Origin: Merdicola sp963557785
GTDB lineage: Bacteria > Bacillota > Clostridia > TANB77 > CAG-508
Length of the DNA: 62,625 nucleotides
Assembly: GCA_963557785.1 (NCBI GenBank)
Contig: CAUWBF010000010.1
Location: forward strand, 1 to 62,625
Direction of reading: 5' to 3'
Shown here piece by piece: positions 30,901 to 38,287 of this stretch. Within the stretch, counting starts at the first letter, position 1. Each line of letters begins with the position of its first letter. The translations under genes and the position numbers were made by a program. The notes under the pieces are model-generated. The model saw only the letters and a list, made by a program, of their open reading frames with translations, made no database searches and had not been told where the DNA came from.

Positions 30901-31492
30901 CTTCAGCTTTAAGGTAAGCGTCTTCCTGCTTAGTAAATAAAGCGTTCAGTTCATCGTATTTAGCTTTATGCTCTGGCAATAAAGCATTAGAATTTAACTT
31001 TCCATCTTTATTGTATGCTAATTTCCCACCTTGATAATTATTCTTATTTGTAGCAATATTATCTATAGCACGCTTTGTATCTTTAGCTAATAGTTCCCAT
31101 TCTTTACGATACTTCTGCATAGCCTTTGTAGCTGTTGCGTGTTTAGCAGGAATTTTATTCAGCTGAGCAATTTGATTTTTATAAAAAGCATCTTGTTTAG
31201 CTTTATCAGCTTTTGCTTTAGCTGCCGCTATCTCTTGCGGAGTAGGCTCTTTTTTAGCAGACGGATCGTTGACTTCAACACGAATGCTGTTAGCCATAGT
31301 TTTAATTGTAGATAATTTACTTTGTATCTTATCTAATTCTTTTAAAGCTCCGCTGGTAGCAAATTTAAGCTTAATAGGGTACTGGTTATAAATTTTTTTC
31401 TGTAGCTTTTCAGCCGCCCGAATAACATCGTTTGCTCCATTATCTCCGTCTTTCTTTATTGCAAACTGGAGATATAATTTATCATCAGCCAA
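18964..31492 (-). CDS. Tape measure protein, eight exons separated by seven group I introns
   Basis: The coding parts are 31492-29426, 29149-28829, 28558-28544, 27428-27415, 27029-26995, 26724-26547, 26146-26115 and 25775-18964. They join into one 9474-nt frame of 3157 residues, starting at TTG after GGTAGG. At every junction the joined protein reads as normal tape-measure sequence: QATAD-YSRLGYN, TIVQD-ADVVG-TALKTMSMR, SKSEL-EAAGMDTEGM, SQANVLELLFGKRQ-ANIGAALL. The protein sets tail length. Long coiled-coil and Lys/Glu-rich helices dominate, with a K-rich linker near the middle of exon 8 and GELGQELVWSSRKGYAYLAG before it. The internal fragments lack ribosome-binding sites, so splicing rather than separate genes is the natural reading. 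Confidence 0.9.
25776..26114 (-). ncRNA. Group I intron 7 of the tape-measure gene
   Basis: 339 nt. Core elements on the minus strand: P-like GGTAACCCCTAAAGC, R-like TTCAACGACTAGAG, S-like GAAGAAATAGTCTG. P1 is GAGAC with GUCUC, which gives C-G rather than U.G at the 5' site. The intron ends in ...ATAATG. No internal ORF. It is very similar to introns 4 and 6. Confidence 0.85.
26147..26546 (-). ncRNA. Group I intron 6 of the tape-measure gene
   Basis: 400 nt. Core: AAACCCTAAAGC, TCAAACGACTATGG, GAAGAAATAGTCTAC. P1 pairs exon CAAGC with GCUUG, again placing C-G at the splice site. The 3' end is ...TATAATG. After removal, CAA-GC joins C-AAC to give Q-A-N, as expected in this family. Confidence 0.85.
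26725..26994 (-). ncRNA. Group I intron 5 of the tape-measure gene
   Basis: 270 nt, the same length as intron 2. P1 is GAGU with GCUC, with the canonical U.G. Core: R-like GTAACGACCACAG, S-like AAGGTATGGTCTGC. The 3' end is ...AGTAACAAATGG. It belongs to the same family as introns 1 and 2. Confidence 0.85.
27030..27414 (-). ncRNA. Group I intron 4 of the tape-measure gene
   Basis: 385 nt. Core: AACTCCTAAAGCC, TCAAACGACTATCTCC, AAGAAATAGTCTAATC. P1 pairs exon AAGAC with GUCUU (C-G at the site). The 3' end is ...ATATATATG. Joining AAG-AC to A-ATG restores T-A-L-K-T-M-S-M-R. Confidence 0.85.
27429..28543 (-). ncRNA. Group I intron 3 of the tape-measure gene, carrying a homing endonuclease
   Basis: 1115 nt. 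P1 is UAGGU with GCCUA (canonical U.G). The S-like ATACAGTC near 27548-27555 pairs with AGACTGT near 27615, which lies inside the end of the endonuclease ORF, so protein and ribozyme core overlap. The 3' end is ...AGTAACAGATTG. Confidence 0.8.
27599..28429 (-). CDS. Intron-encoded homing endonuclease, PD-(D/E)XK/VSR-like with zinc ribbons
   Basis: About 276 residues if started at ATT 28429, which lies 7 nt after AGGAG. No ATG, GTG or TTG is in frame until TTG at 28270, and that would cut into a zinc-ribbon. Two zinc-ribbon-like units (KCKCLIHNIEW...CPKC and KCKCIKHNIEF...CPKC) precede a nuclease domain with FDFYLPDFNMCVEYDGEQHF and a C-terminal NIQLVRIPFW. This is the layout of EDxHD/VSR-type homing enzymes. 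It would cut intron-less tape-measure alleles to spread intron 3. The 3' end of the ORF overlaps the intron core. Confidence 0.75.
   Translation of the reverse strand: MNTKTKPCHPVKGINHGRFKGQAKFEQDLQKVQPHLKVIGKYIGSHKLIKCKCLIHNIEWETYPSNLLNNTSHCPKCTEDKHKQKLSLKTEQYKKKLIQIRKDVEIIDEYSGYHKKIKCKCIKHNIEFYSTPRSLFANYTVCPKCKIEATTASHGERIISKWLSNRNIFYIFQHTFDDCKFNLPLKFDFYLPDFNMCVEYDGEQHFKPIRFDGKSKEAAKEEFYKCMARDLIKNEYCKTKNIQLVRIPFWNKDKIKLILNNKINYNSDPQRLLYFS
28559..28828 (-). ncRNA. Group I intron 2 of the tape-measure gene
   Basis: 270 nt. P1 is GGAU with GUCC (U.G). Core: R-like CTCAACGACCACAG, S-like GAAGATATGGTCTGAAC. The 3' end is ...AGTAACAAATTTG. No ORF. Followed by a 15-nt exon. Confidence 0.85.
29150..29425 (-). 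ncRNA. Group I intron 1 of the tape-measure gene
   Basis: 276 nt. P1 is GGAU with GUCC (U.G). Core: GTAACGACCACACTGG and GGTATGGTCTGC. The 3' end is ...AGTAACAAAAGG. Joining GAT to TAC restores A-T-A-D-Y-S-R-L-G-Y-N. Confidence 0.85.
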
Positions 31493-31508
31493 TTATTTCA
31501 CCTACCTT

Positions 31509-31982
31509 TTATCCGTTCACTATTTTCATATCTACTATCCCATTGTTCCAAGCGTATTTACTTATAAATGATTTCATAGCTCTTCCCATAAAATTACTAC
31601 CTTTACCTCTAACATTAGATAAATCGAATGAAATATATTTATCCCATTTTTTATAATATCCGTTATACATTATAGGACTGTCTTTATAATGATTAGGAAA
31701 ATTATAAACGCTTGGCATAAAAGCTGGTGTTTTGTCGATAATTGAAGGCTTTATAGGTTGCCCCCAGAATCCAACTTCTACCATACTATTATCTTCTCCA
31801 TATGTTCTTACAACAATAGAGCTTAATAATTGTCCTTTTAAATCTTCAGGAATATCAGAATTAGTAATAGCATTTTTTATTTCTGTCCTAAGTCTGATTC
31901 CTAATTCTTTGCCAGTTAATATAGCTTTACCTCCGCCATGAGCGGCGGAGATTTTATTTAGCTGTGATATTGTACTTGCCAT
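31509..31982 (-). CDS. Hypothetical structural protein between endolysin and tape measure
   Basis: 157 residues. LRTEIKNAI...LLSSIVVRTYGEDNSMVEVGFWG is reminiscent of HK97 gp10-type head-tail or tail-completion proteins, and the C-terminal part is basic and aromatic. No clear family. It is 16 bp from the tape-measure start and 8 bp from the endolysin stop, so it is co-transcribed with both. Probably a neck or tail-tube accessory protein. Confidence 0.45.
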   Translation of the reverse strand: MASTISQLNKISAAHGGGKAILTGKELGIRLRTEIKNAITNSDIPEDLKGQLLSSIVVRTYGEDNSMVEVGFWGQPIKPSIIDKTPAFMPSVYNFPNHYKDSPIMYNGYYKKWDKYISFDLSNVRGKGSNFMGRAMKSFISKYAWNNGIVDMKIVNG

Positions 31983-31990
31983 ATAATCAC

Positions 31991-33151
31991 CTATTTATTT
32001 AGATATTTCTGCCAAGCCCTTACTGTAGCTTCGCCCATATACCCATCAGCCTTAAGTTTATATCCTTTCTTGTTTAAGAATTTCTGCATAGCAATAACAG
32101 TGTTTTTGCCCATATATCCATCAGCTTCTACATCGAATAGTTTCTGCATTTTTTTTACCATCAAAGATCCACCTTTGTAATTCTTTGTAAATTTCCAAGC
32201 AGAAGTAGTTCTGATTAAATACTTTTCATTAGATGTAGGTTGTCTTGAAACAATACCATCTACGTCAGTCTTTAATTCTCTCTGTGTAGCCTTGATTGTA
32301 TCTACGCCAAAATAACCATCTATTTTAACTTTTGGTTTAGAAGGAGTAGTTGGTTTGCTTGTAGAAGGTTTTGATGGAGTCGTACCTTTCTTTAAAGCTT
32401 TTAATTCTACATCAACCATTTTCTTAAATCTACTCCAACCTAACTTCATAGTTCTCTTAGGGCAGTCTTTACCAGAGTAATCTTTATGTCTTGTTACTTT
32501 AGATAAACCCCAACCTCTTTCATATAATAAAAGAGCAGTTAATTTAGCTGCATTTTCTTCTGCCTTTTCAAATTTCTTACCACCAGATTTTGAATAACAA
32601 ATCTCAATAGAGATCCCATATCTATTTCCTTTTCCATTTCCACCATCCAATTATATTCATATAAGCTCGCTACACTTATACCGTTCATAAGAACTGCTAT
32701 ATGTCGCCATATAGTTTAGACTATATCTTCATCTCATTAAAATGAGAGTCTCCCATTTCGACCACCAATCGCTTGTAGCCTACGAACCGACAAGGTTCTA
32801 GTCGTTGAGCCTTCGTATTAATAATACGCTTGGTTGCTGATTATCTTAACAAATAAGACTTCCCAGCAATTAGAGAGATTCCTATATATTGTCACCAATA
32901 TATCAGGCAATGTGTTCACCTGCGTTCCAAGAGTTTCTATTCAATGGTAATCCTTGAACAGCCCTTGTATCATCAACGGCAAAATGGAAAGAAGTTTGGT
33001 TATTATTTCTCTGCATATAAGAAACTTCATTCATAGCAGAAGCATCGTTATCTGTATTATGAATGATAATGCGAGTAGGGTTCATCTTATAAGGACATTT
33101 AATCTTATACTTGCTTTCGGGCAAGTTTACTTTAGTAATTTTTAATCCCAT
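31991..33151 (-). CDS. Endolysin: N-acetylmuramoyl-L-alanine amidase with peptidoglycan-binding repeats, intron-split
   Basis: Exons 33151-32918 and 32647-31991 join in frame to 296 residues. The junction reads WNAG-DGGNGKGNR, which is normal Amidase_2 sequence. Zinc ligands are visible as H31 (IIIHNTDND), H132 and C140 (TRHKDYSGKDCP), with SIEICYSKSGG between them. The C-terminal half holds peptidoglycan-binding type 1 units: IDGYFGVDTIKATQREL, then DGYMGKNTVIAMQKFLNKKG and DGYMGEATVRAWQKYLNK. It cleaves the bond between the glycan and the stem peptide to lyse the host. The start follows GGGAGG. The holin gene directly precedes it, overlapping by 1 bp. Confidence 0.9.
32648..32917 (-). ncRNA. 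Group I intron in the endolysin gene
   Basis: 270 nt, no ORF. P1 is AGGU with GCCU (canonical U.G). Core: AATTGCTGGGAA, AATCAGCAACC, GCTCAACGACTAGAAC and GAAGATATAGTCTAAAC. The 3' end is ...ATATAATTG. Excision fuses GGT to GAT in frame. Confidence 0.85.
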
Positions 33152-33525
33152 TATTTTTCGCCTCCCATTTCAGCATCTATATTCTCAATTAAATCTCCAT
33201 AGTTATCTATGTTATGTTGTGCTAATTCTTCATCATAATCAACTTCTTCAACTTCTATTTCTTCATAAGGTAGAGTTGGAGGCATACTAGGTTTTACATA
33301 AGTCATAGCTTGTGCTGAATCTTTGATGCCTGTTGTAGTAGGGTCTACAAGTACACCTAAACCTACTAAAATATTAGCAACTAACACCACTAGCTGTTCC
33401 CAAGTTTCTTGTGCTACTGGAGCAGTAATACCAAAAATACCTAGAATTTGATATACAAATGCGATAACAGCTAGTACTAAAGCTACTAAAGTTGTTTTAT
33501 TTTTAAGTCTTAATTTTAAATTCAT
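33151..33525 (-). CDS. Holin, phiLC3-type
   Basis: 124 residues. The N-terminus LKLRLKNKTTLVALVLAVI is basic followed by a membrane segment (about 11-33). A second hydrophobic segment lies at about 40-60 (LVVLVANILVGLGVLVDPTTTGIKDS). This is the signature layout of phiLC3 holins, although here an acidic tail of about 50 residues follows. It forms membrane lesions that release the endolysin. The stop overlaps the endolysin start. Confidence 0.85.
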   Translation of the reverse strand: MNLKLRLKNKTTLVALVLAVIAFVYQILGIFGITAPVAQETWEQLVVLVANILVGLGVLVDPTTTGIKDSAQAMTYVKPSMPPTLPYEEIEVEEVDYDEELAQHNIDNYGDLIENIDAEMGGEK

Positions 33526-34119
33526 TTATTTATCATCTCCATTTATTCCATATTCATCATCAGAAACTCTTTCCCATTTATACATTTCAATAGCAACCTT
33601 AGAATGTATAAAAGAGTTAGTTCCATCGTTGCTTTCATAGTCGTCAATTAAATCGTTCAAAGTGTCCCATTCAATATCTGTAATTTTTTGAATAGAATGA
33701 CAATGATTATATAGGACACGAATTTTATCTTTAATGCTTGCACGAGTTGACTTCTTATTACTCTCTCTTAATTCATCAATTTGATTATGTAATTTATTAA
33801 TGTCGCCATATAAATTATCTCGTATTTGTCGTGAAACTTCTCTGTCACTACTACGATTTTCTGCAAACTTACGTAAGTCAGTTTGGAATTTATCGTTTTG
33901 CTCCATTAGTTGTTTATTTTGCTCTGCCAGATGGTCAATTAGTTCCATGACATTTTCATTAAAGTTTTTCTTTCGTCTCCAGCTTTCAAATATTTCATGT
34001 AACTTTTCCCTTTGTGAGGCAAGTAAAATAACTAACACACTAATTAAAAGAAGAGCAGCGGCAAAATCCACAATACTAACTTCATTCATTAATGCAAACA
34101 GAGTTTTTTGCTCCGCCAT
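33526..34119 (-). CDS. Membrane-anchored coiled-coil protein of the lysis cassette
   Basis: 197 residues from the ATG at 34119, chosen because GGAGGG lies about 7 nt upstream; an in-frame start further upstream at 34161 runs through that site. One N-terminal membrane helix (about 15-37, VDFAAALLLISVLVILLAS) is followed by a long charged coiled coil (40-135). Its position before the holin suggests a lysis-related or superinfection-related membrane protein. No named family recognised. Confidence 0.55.
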   Translation of the reverse strand: MAEQKTLFALMNEVSIVDFAAALLLISVLVILLASQREKLHEIFESWRRKKNFNENVMELIDHLAEQNKQLMEQNDKFQTDLRKFAENRSSDREVSRQIRDNLYGDINKLHNQIDELRESNKKSTRASIKDKIRVLYNHCHSIQKITDIEWDTLNDLIDDYESNDGTNSFIHSKVAIEMYKWERVSDDEYGINGDDK

Positions 34120-34228
34120 TGATACTTTCCCTCCATACCAAACAATAAGACATAGTAGCAAATCTTGTCTTAAAATTTAGCTTTTCTTTTTTTTGTCTTT
34201 AACTTCTCTTAAAGCATTACTGTTATAC

Positions 34229-34330
34229 TGAACCTCTTACAACTAATTGTAAGATTCTTGGTCAATAACTCTCACGAGTTAAGTATCACCAAGCTATCCC
34301 CGTAGTTCCTACGGTTTTCACATATATTAT
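34229..34330 (-). ncRNA. Putative TnpB guide RNA (omega RNA) region at the element's right end
   Basis: Downstream of TnpB lie a stem CCGTAGGAACTACGG, a second stem near ACTCGTGAGAGT, and the terminal hairpin AATCTTACAA / TTGTAAGAGGTT. This is the arrangement of the scaffold RNA encoded at the right end of IS200/IS605 elements. The guide would start just past GGTTCA (about 34229) and match the flanking DNA. Confidence 0.6.
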
Positions 34331-35443
34331 TTAAGCTATAAGCTTTAAACCTTCATTAAGGATATTAATTGCCGCATTAATATCTCTATCGTGGATAGTT
34401 CCACAATCTGGACATATCCATTCTCTAACTCCAAGATTTTTAACTTCTTTATTTTTACTACCACAATGAGAGCAGATTTGTGAGCTAGGGAAGAAAGTAT
34501 CTATCTTGACAACTTTCTTACCATACCATTCAGCCTTATACTCTAATTGTCTTGTAAATTCATACCATGATACATCTCCAATACTTCTAGCTAATTTATG
34601 ATTTTGCATCATATTTTTAACTTTTAAAGTTTCGAGACATATAACGTCATAGTCTTTTACAATCTGAGTAGTTAATTTATTTAAATAATCTTTTCTTTGG
34701 TTTGCAATACGCTCCTGTAATTTAGCTACTTTGACTCTTGCTTTATTCCAATTTGAACCACCAATTGTTTTTCTTGATAATTCTTTCTGTAATCTAACAA
34801 GCTTCTTTGTTGATTTAGCTAAAAATTTAGGATTTTCATATTTAAAACCATCTGAAGTTATAGCAAATTCCTTTAAACCTAAATCTAATCCTACATTCTT
34901 ATTAGTTTTAGGTAGTGGAGTAGTATTTATGTCTGTACAACAAATAGATATATAATACTTACCACTAGGTGTTTGAGATATGGTAGCGTTTAATATTCTA
35001 CCATCTATATTTTTATATCCTTTACATTTGACTAGTCCTAATTTAGGTAATTTAACTTTATTTCCTATTAAAGCTATATTATTCGCTTTTAGACTTTCTT
35101 TAGTTGTAGTATAAGATTGATTTCTATTCTTCTTAGATTTAAACTTAGGAAATCCAGCTCCTTCTTTAAAGAACTTCTTATAAGCGTTATCTAAATCTTT
35201 AAGTGTATTCTGTAACGCCCATTTGTCTGGTTCTTTTAACCATTCAGTTTCTTTCTTTAAAGTAGTTAATTCTTTAGAACAAGCATAAAATCCTAATGAT
35301 TTGCCTTCTTCTTTATATAAATTTATTCTTCTATCTAAAAAGTGATTATATACATATCTTACACAGCCAAATGTTTTCTGTATAAGTTCTTCCTGTTTCT
35401 TATTAGGGTATAATCTTAATTTATAAGCTCTAGTTATTTCCAT
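34331..35443 (-). CDS. tnpB: TnpB (OrfB) RNA-guided nuclease of an IS200/IS605-type element
   Basis: 370 residues, the normal size. Start at ATG after AGGAG. The RuvC residues are intact: D187 in VGLDLGLKEF, E271 in CLETLKVKNM and D354 in HDRDINAAINI. The zinc ribbon is C324-x2-C327 and C344-x2-C347 (CSHCG / CPDCG). TnpB cuts DNA opposite a guide encoded at the element end and thereby helps the element persist. It has its own promoter at 35477-35511, of the same type as phage promoters elsewhere in the window. Confidence 0.9.
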   Translation of the reverse strand: MEITRAYKLRLYPNKKQEELIQKTFGCVRYVYNHFLDRRINLYKEEGKSLGFYACSKELTTLKKETEWLKEPDKWALQNTLKDLDNAYKKFFKEGAGFPKFKSKKNRNQSYTTTKESLKANNIALIGNKVKLPKLGLVKCKGYKNIDGRILNATISQTPSGKYYISICCTDINTTPLPKTNKNVGLDLGLKEFAITSDGFKYENPKFLAKSTKKLVRLQKELSRKTIGGSNWNKARVKVAKLQERIANQRKDYLNKLTTQIVKDYDVICLETLKVKNMMQNHKLARSIGDVSWYEFTRQLEYKAEWYGKKVVKIDTFFPSSQICSHCGSKNKEVKNLGVREWICPDCGTIHDRDINAAINILNEGLKLIA

Positions 35444-35476
35444 TCCTTACTCCTAACTGTAATATCTGATATATTT

Positions 35477-35511
35477 ATATTACCATATATTTCCAGTTAT
35501 GCAATAGGGTT
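35477..35511 (-). promoter_or_regulatory. tnpB: Phage-type promoter with AACCCTA element, upstream of tnpB
   Basis: Minus strand AACCCTATTGCAT (-35 TTGCAT at 35499-35504), a 16-nt spacer, TAATAT at 35477-35482. It lies between the intron core and tnpB, so TnpB can be made without splicing or read-through. Confidence 0.7.
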
Positions 35512-35559
35512 TAGGAAAATATTTACAATTATTTTAATATATGTAAAAACCGACTACTA

Positions 35560-35969
35560 ATTAGTCGTATTTAGAGGTCTCGTTCATATAGGTTCGTTAC
35601 TTCCCATACAGTTCTCTTATGAACTTCTTAATGTTTCCATTAAGCACAGACTATATCTTATCCGTCAGCATTATCTGTTACGGTCTACCCACTTCGGATG
35701 ACTTCATCCTACTTCCCTTTGGGGGAATAGTCGTTGAACTTTACCTTTCGGTCTTAGCTGCTGATTACCCATTGTAATGACACTTAGGATTTAACCTTAT
35801 GTCATCTATTCAATTCTTTCTGCTTTCGCAACCTTCACACTTATACCTTTTACGGTATTATGTTGTAGTTTGAATAGCTTTAGGGTTTCCCAGCAATTCA
35901 GGTAGCTGTGGAGTTATAACTAACTCCCTACATGTCAGTTTCCCGACATGGAGACTAACTATACCTACC
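35560..35969 (-). ncRNA. Group I intron core of the IStron
   Basis: Minus-strand elements: AATTGCTGGGAAACCC, TAATCAGCAGCTAAG, GTTCAACGACTATTCC and AAGATATAGTCTGTGC. This is a complete P/Q/R/S set like the endolysin and RNA polymerase introns. The 3' splice site would lie at the far end of the element, past tnpB. Confidence 0.75.
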
Positions 35970-35996
35970 CATAATTAAAAATTATGAGTTTTTTTG

Positions 35997-36551
35997 TTAA
36001 TCGGTATTAAACACCTTATTCATTTCAGTAATTTTGTCCACCGCATTTAGCATTTCAGGAATGTTAACAGTGTCCATATTTAAAAATTTATCTTGTAGTA
36101 AATATAAAATATCTGACAACTCATAGAAGAAAGTATTTGCGCCATAATTAATATATCTTTGCTTATCGAAATCAATCTGTCTCCATAGGTTTTGCTCAAC
36201 ATCGAAGATATAATTAAACCCTTCTTTTTTAAGAGTTTGAATAATGTCGTATTTACTCTCTAGTGCATATACTAATTCAATATCAACCTCGCCAGTTTCG
36301 TCTTTAATTTCTAAATCAGTAAACGCATTAATGATACAACTGGCAAAGATAGCAGGGTAGAGTGCAAAATTATATTCATTCTCTCTTAATAGTTCCACTA
36401 TATTGTCTACACAAGACACAATAGATTCATAAGAAGGATGTTCTTTGGCTTTTAAACCCAACTCATCTTTTGAAGCATCTTTGATTTTAACTTCTACATA
36501 TTCGTCAGCATATTTAACTTTTCCTTGTAATTCTTTATATGTTAAACTCAT
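35997..36551 (-). CDS. Hypothetical late protein, possibly a tail-assembly factor
   Basis: 184 residues, acidic and helical, no recognised motif. It starts at ATG after GGAG and stops 11 nt before the left-end hairpin of the IStron. Its position after the major tail protein suggests a tail-assembly role, but no frameshifted G/GT pair is seen. I cannot exclude that the element removed a longer C-terminus. Confidence 0.45.
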   Translation of the reverse strand: MSLTYKELQGKVKYADEYVEVKIKDASKDELGLKAKEHPSYESIVSCVDNIVELLRENEYNFALYPAIFASCIINAFTDLEIKDETGEVDIELVYALESKYDIIQTLKKEGFNYIFDVEQNLWRQIDFDKQRYINYGANTFFYELSDILYLLQDKFLNMDTVNIPEMLNAVDKITEMNKVFNTD

Positions 36552-36555
36552 ATAT

Positions 36556-37029
36556 TTATTTCTCCTTTTCTTTAGCCTCTTTAGCTTCCATAGCTTTCTT
36601 TTTAGCCTTTTTCTCTTCTCGTTTCATACGATTATATTCTTCATAAGTTATCCAACCGCCAAACTTTTTAGTGTATTTGATCCACTTGTAGTCTAGGTCG
36701 GGGTATTTGTACCAAAACATTTTTCTTTTTAATTTAGCTACTGCGTCTGGATAGCCTTTAATGTCGATAATTTCTTCGTGTCCATCGGCATATTTAACCC
36801 AGAAGTCCGCTACATATGTAATAGCTCTAACTGCTTTGCCTTGATATTCACACGCTGGTTGTAATTCATAAGGCTTCTGTAATTCAAATTCTACAATTTC
36901 GCCTGATTTGTATTTTGGCACTACAACTTGAAGATAATAATTCATTTCTGTCGCACTATCGAAAACAATGTCGTCAGTTTTTCTGCCTTCGACATCCATG
37001 CATACATTAAATTTACTACGTCCGATAAT
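36556..37029 (-). CDS. DUF1064-type PD-(D/E)XK nuclease
   Basis: About 157 residues if started at ATT 37029, six nt after GGAG. The first in-frame ATG (36999) has no ribosome-binding site and would remove SKFN, part of the conserved start of the family. Key stretches are DDIVFDSATEMNYY, EFELQKPYEL, ITYVADFWVKYADGHEEIIDIKG and KLKRKMFWYKYPDLDYKWI. In DUF1064 proteins the D/E-x-K acidic residues in DFxV...DIKG form a nuclease site. Known roles are not established, though Holliday-junction or DNA-processing activity has been proposed. The last 25 residues are a Lys/Glu-rich tail. Confidence 0.75.
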   Translation of the reverse strand: MIGRSKFNVCMDVEGRKTDDIVFDSATEMNYYLQVVVPKYKSGEIVEFELQKPYELQPACEYQGKAVRAITYVADFWVKYADGHEEIIDIKGYPDAVAKLKRKMFWYKYPDLDYKWIKYTKKFGGWITYEEYNRMKREEKKAKKKAMEAKEAKEKEK

Positions 37030-37053
37030 TATTCACTCCTTTTACTCAAATTT

Positions 37054-37099
37054 AAAAAAAAGGTGACTACTAACATTTATATAAATGCTTTCGCCACCT
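37054..37099 (-). terminator. Internal terminator-like hairpin before the DUF1064 gene
   Basis: Minus strand AGGTG...CACCT arms enclose an inner CATTTATATAAATG palindrome and are followed by eight T. It lies between the zinc-ribbon gene stop and the DUF1064 start, within the late operon. Confidence 0.65.
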
Positions 37100-37104
37100 C
37101 CGAG

Positions 37105-37437
37105 TTATTTATTAAACTTCTTCGTGAAGTTATTATTTTTTGGTGTTTCTTTTTTAACTTCTTTTTTACAAGATAAGATTTCTTTGATTATCTTCTTTAC
37201 GCTTGGAATAAAAGTTTCGATTTCATCTTCTGAAATCTTTAATTTAGTAAGATATTCACAAGCATCTTCCTTAGAAATAACACCGCCATCATATTCTGAT
37301 AGTAATAAATAAACTTTATAATGCTCTGCACTGTCGCACAAAGTTCTCCACGGTGTGTATTGCACGTTAGAAGGGCAAAGTCTGCATACATCGTATTCTT
37401 CGCCACAAATTAAACAAGTTGCTCTCTTGTTAGCCAT
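37105..37437 (-). CDS. Small zinc-ribbon phage protein next to the major tail protein
   Basis: 110 residues from ATG 37437 (MANKRATCLICGEEYDVCRLC). CxxC...CxxC in the first 25 residues indicates a zinc knuckle, followed by WRTLCDSAEHYKVYLLLSEYDGG and a Lys-rich helix. Proteins of this layout often lie next to major tail proteins in siphoviruses, but their job is unknown. GGAG lies 12 nt upstream of the ATG; an in-frame alternative at 37458 would overlap the upstream gene. Confidence 0.6.
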   Translation of the reverse strand: MANKRATCLICGEEYDVCRLCPSNVQYTPWRTLCDSAEHYKVYLLLSEYDGGVISKEDACEYLTKLKISEDEIETFIPSVKKIIKEILSCKKEVKKETPKNNNFTKKFNK

Positions 37438-37444
37438 GATAGAC

Positions 37445-38230
37445 TTATTCTCCAACAACTACGATTTCAAATAATTTCTTATCTTTTGAACACCAGTCTT
37501 GAAGAGCTTCGATTGTAAACTGCTGAGCAGCTTCAACGTTCATTTCGATTGTTGCTTCGTTAGTTAGCTTACCATTAGGGAAGATAACATATCCGTGGTA
37601 TTCAGTAGCTTGGTCGCAAGGGTCACAGAATAGAACTTCAAGTACAAATTCACCAGAAGCAGCTTTACCATCAGCAGAACTTACAACTGATACACCCTTA
37701 TCATAATCAGCCATGTAGTTAACATAGAATCTGTCGCCATCTTTGATGTCTTCAGCAGTTGGAAGAGAAATCTGATTTCCAGTGATTGAGAACTGAGTTG
37801 CAGTAGCTGTAGAGTTTACACCATACTTAGAAGCGATTGAGCCATCATTGTTTAGCTTACAAATCTGAGTAATTGAGTATCCTTCTTTAGGTGTCTTTGA
37901 TAGAGTGATTTTCTTAGACTGAGCTTCTAGAATGTCAACAACTGGAGCTAGAATCTTAGCAGACTTTCCAGCTTCAACCTTTTCAGCACCAACCTGTGCT
38001 GCAATTAGGTTTAGGTCGAATAGAGAAGACTGACAGCTAATCTTAGCTTCTTTGTTTCTATCGAAAGCAGCAATCTTCTGACCAATAGAGTCAGTAGCGT
38101 AAACCTGTTCACCAGCAATTTCTAGTGAAGGTTCCTTAACATCAATTAAATTGAAAATTAGATCACCAGTTGTCTTGTTTTTCATCCAAGCACTAAGCGC
38201 TCTATTAATAACTAAGTTATTAGTATTCAT
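37445..38230 (-). CDS. Major tail tube protein
   Basis: 261 residues. The C-terminal EFVLEVLFCDPCDQATEYHGYVIFPNGKLTNEATIEMNVEAAQQFTIEALQDWC is typical of major tail proteins, and the N-terminal LIDVKEPSLEIAGEQVYATDSIGQKIAAFDRNKEAKIS is the tube-domain start. It would polymerise around the tape measure into a long non-contractile tube. ATG follows GGAGG, with an internal terminator-like hairpin just upstream (38256-38281). One of the best-supported structural calls here. Confidence 0.8.
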   Translation of the reverse strand: MNTNNLVINRALSAWMKNKTTGDLIFNLIDVKEPSLEIAGEQVYATDSIGQKIAAFDRNKEAKISCQSSLFDLNLIAAQVGAEKVEAGKSAKILAPVVDILEAQSKKITLSKTPKEGYSITQICKLNNDGSIASKYGVNSTATATQFSITGNQISLPTAEDIKDGDRFYVNYMADYDKGVSVVSSADGKAASGEFVLEVLFCDPCDQATEYHGYVIFPNGKLTNEATIEMNVEAAQQFTIEALQDWCSKDKKLFEIVVVGE

Positions 38231-38255
38231 TAATTTGCCTCCTTATTTTTAAAAT

Positions 38256-38281
38256 AAAAAAAAGAACTACTAAAGTAGTCC
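38256..38281 (-). terminator. Internal terminator-like hairpin before the major tail gene
   Basis: Minus strand GGACTAC / GTAGTTC followed by eight T, seven nt past the preceding stop codon (38288). A processing site or partial terminator just upstream of the most abundant tail gene would let its mRNA be tuned separately. Confidence 0.65.
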
Positions 38282-38287
38282 TAATAT

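Larger units (their letters stand above)
34229..35988 (-). mobile_element. IStron-like element: group I intron plus TnpB
   Basis: It combines a group I intron core at the 5' side with an intact TnpB gene and an IS200/IS605-type right end, as described for IStrons of Clostridium. The left-end hairpin CATAATT-AAA-AATTATG is at 35970-35986. The right-end hairpin TCTTACAA-loop-TTGTAAGA is at 34235-34254, followed by GGTTCA. It sits between two genes rather than inside one. No TnpA transposase is present, so movement would need one in trans. Exact ends were not determined. Confidence 0.75.

Noticed and set aside
34331..35443. TnpB read as a small Cas12 effector.
   Set aside because: Length (370), IS605-type right end and absence of any CRISPR array or cas gene fit TnpB.
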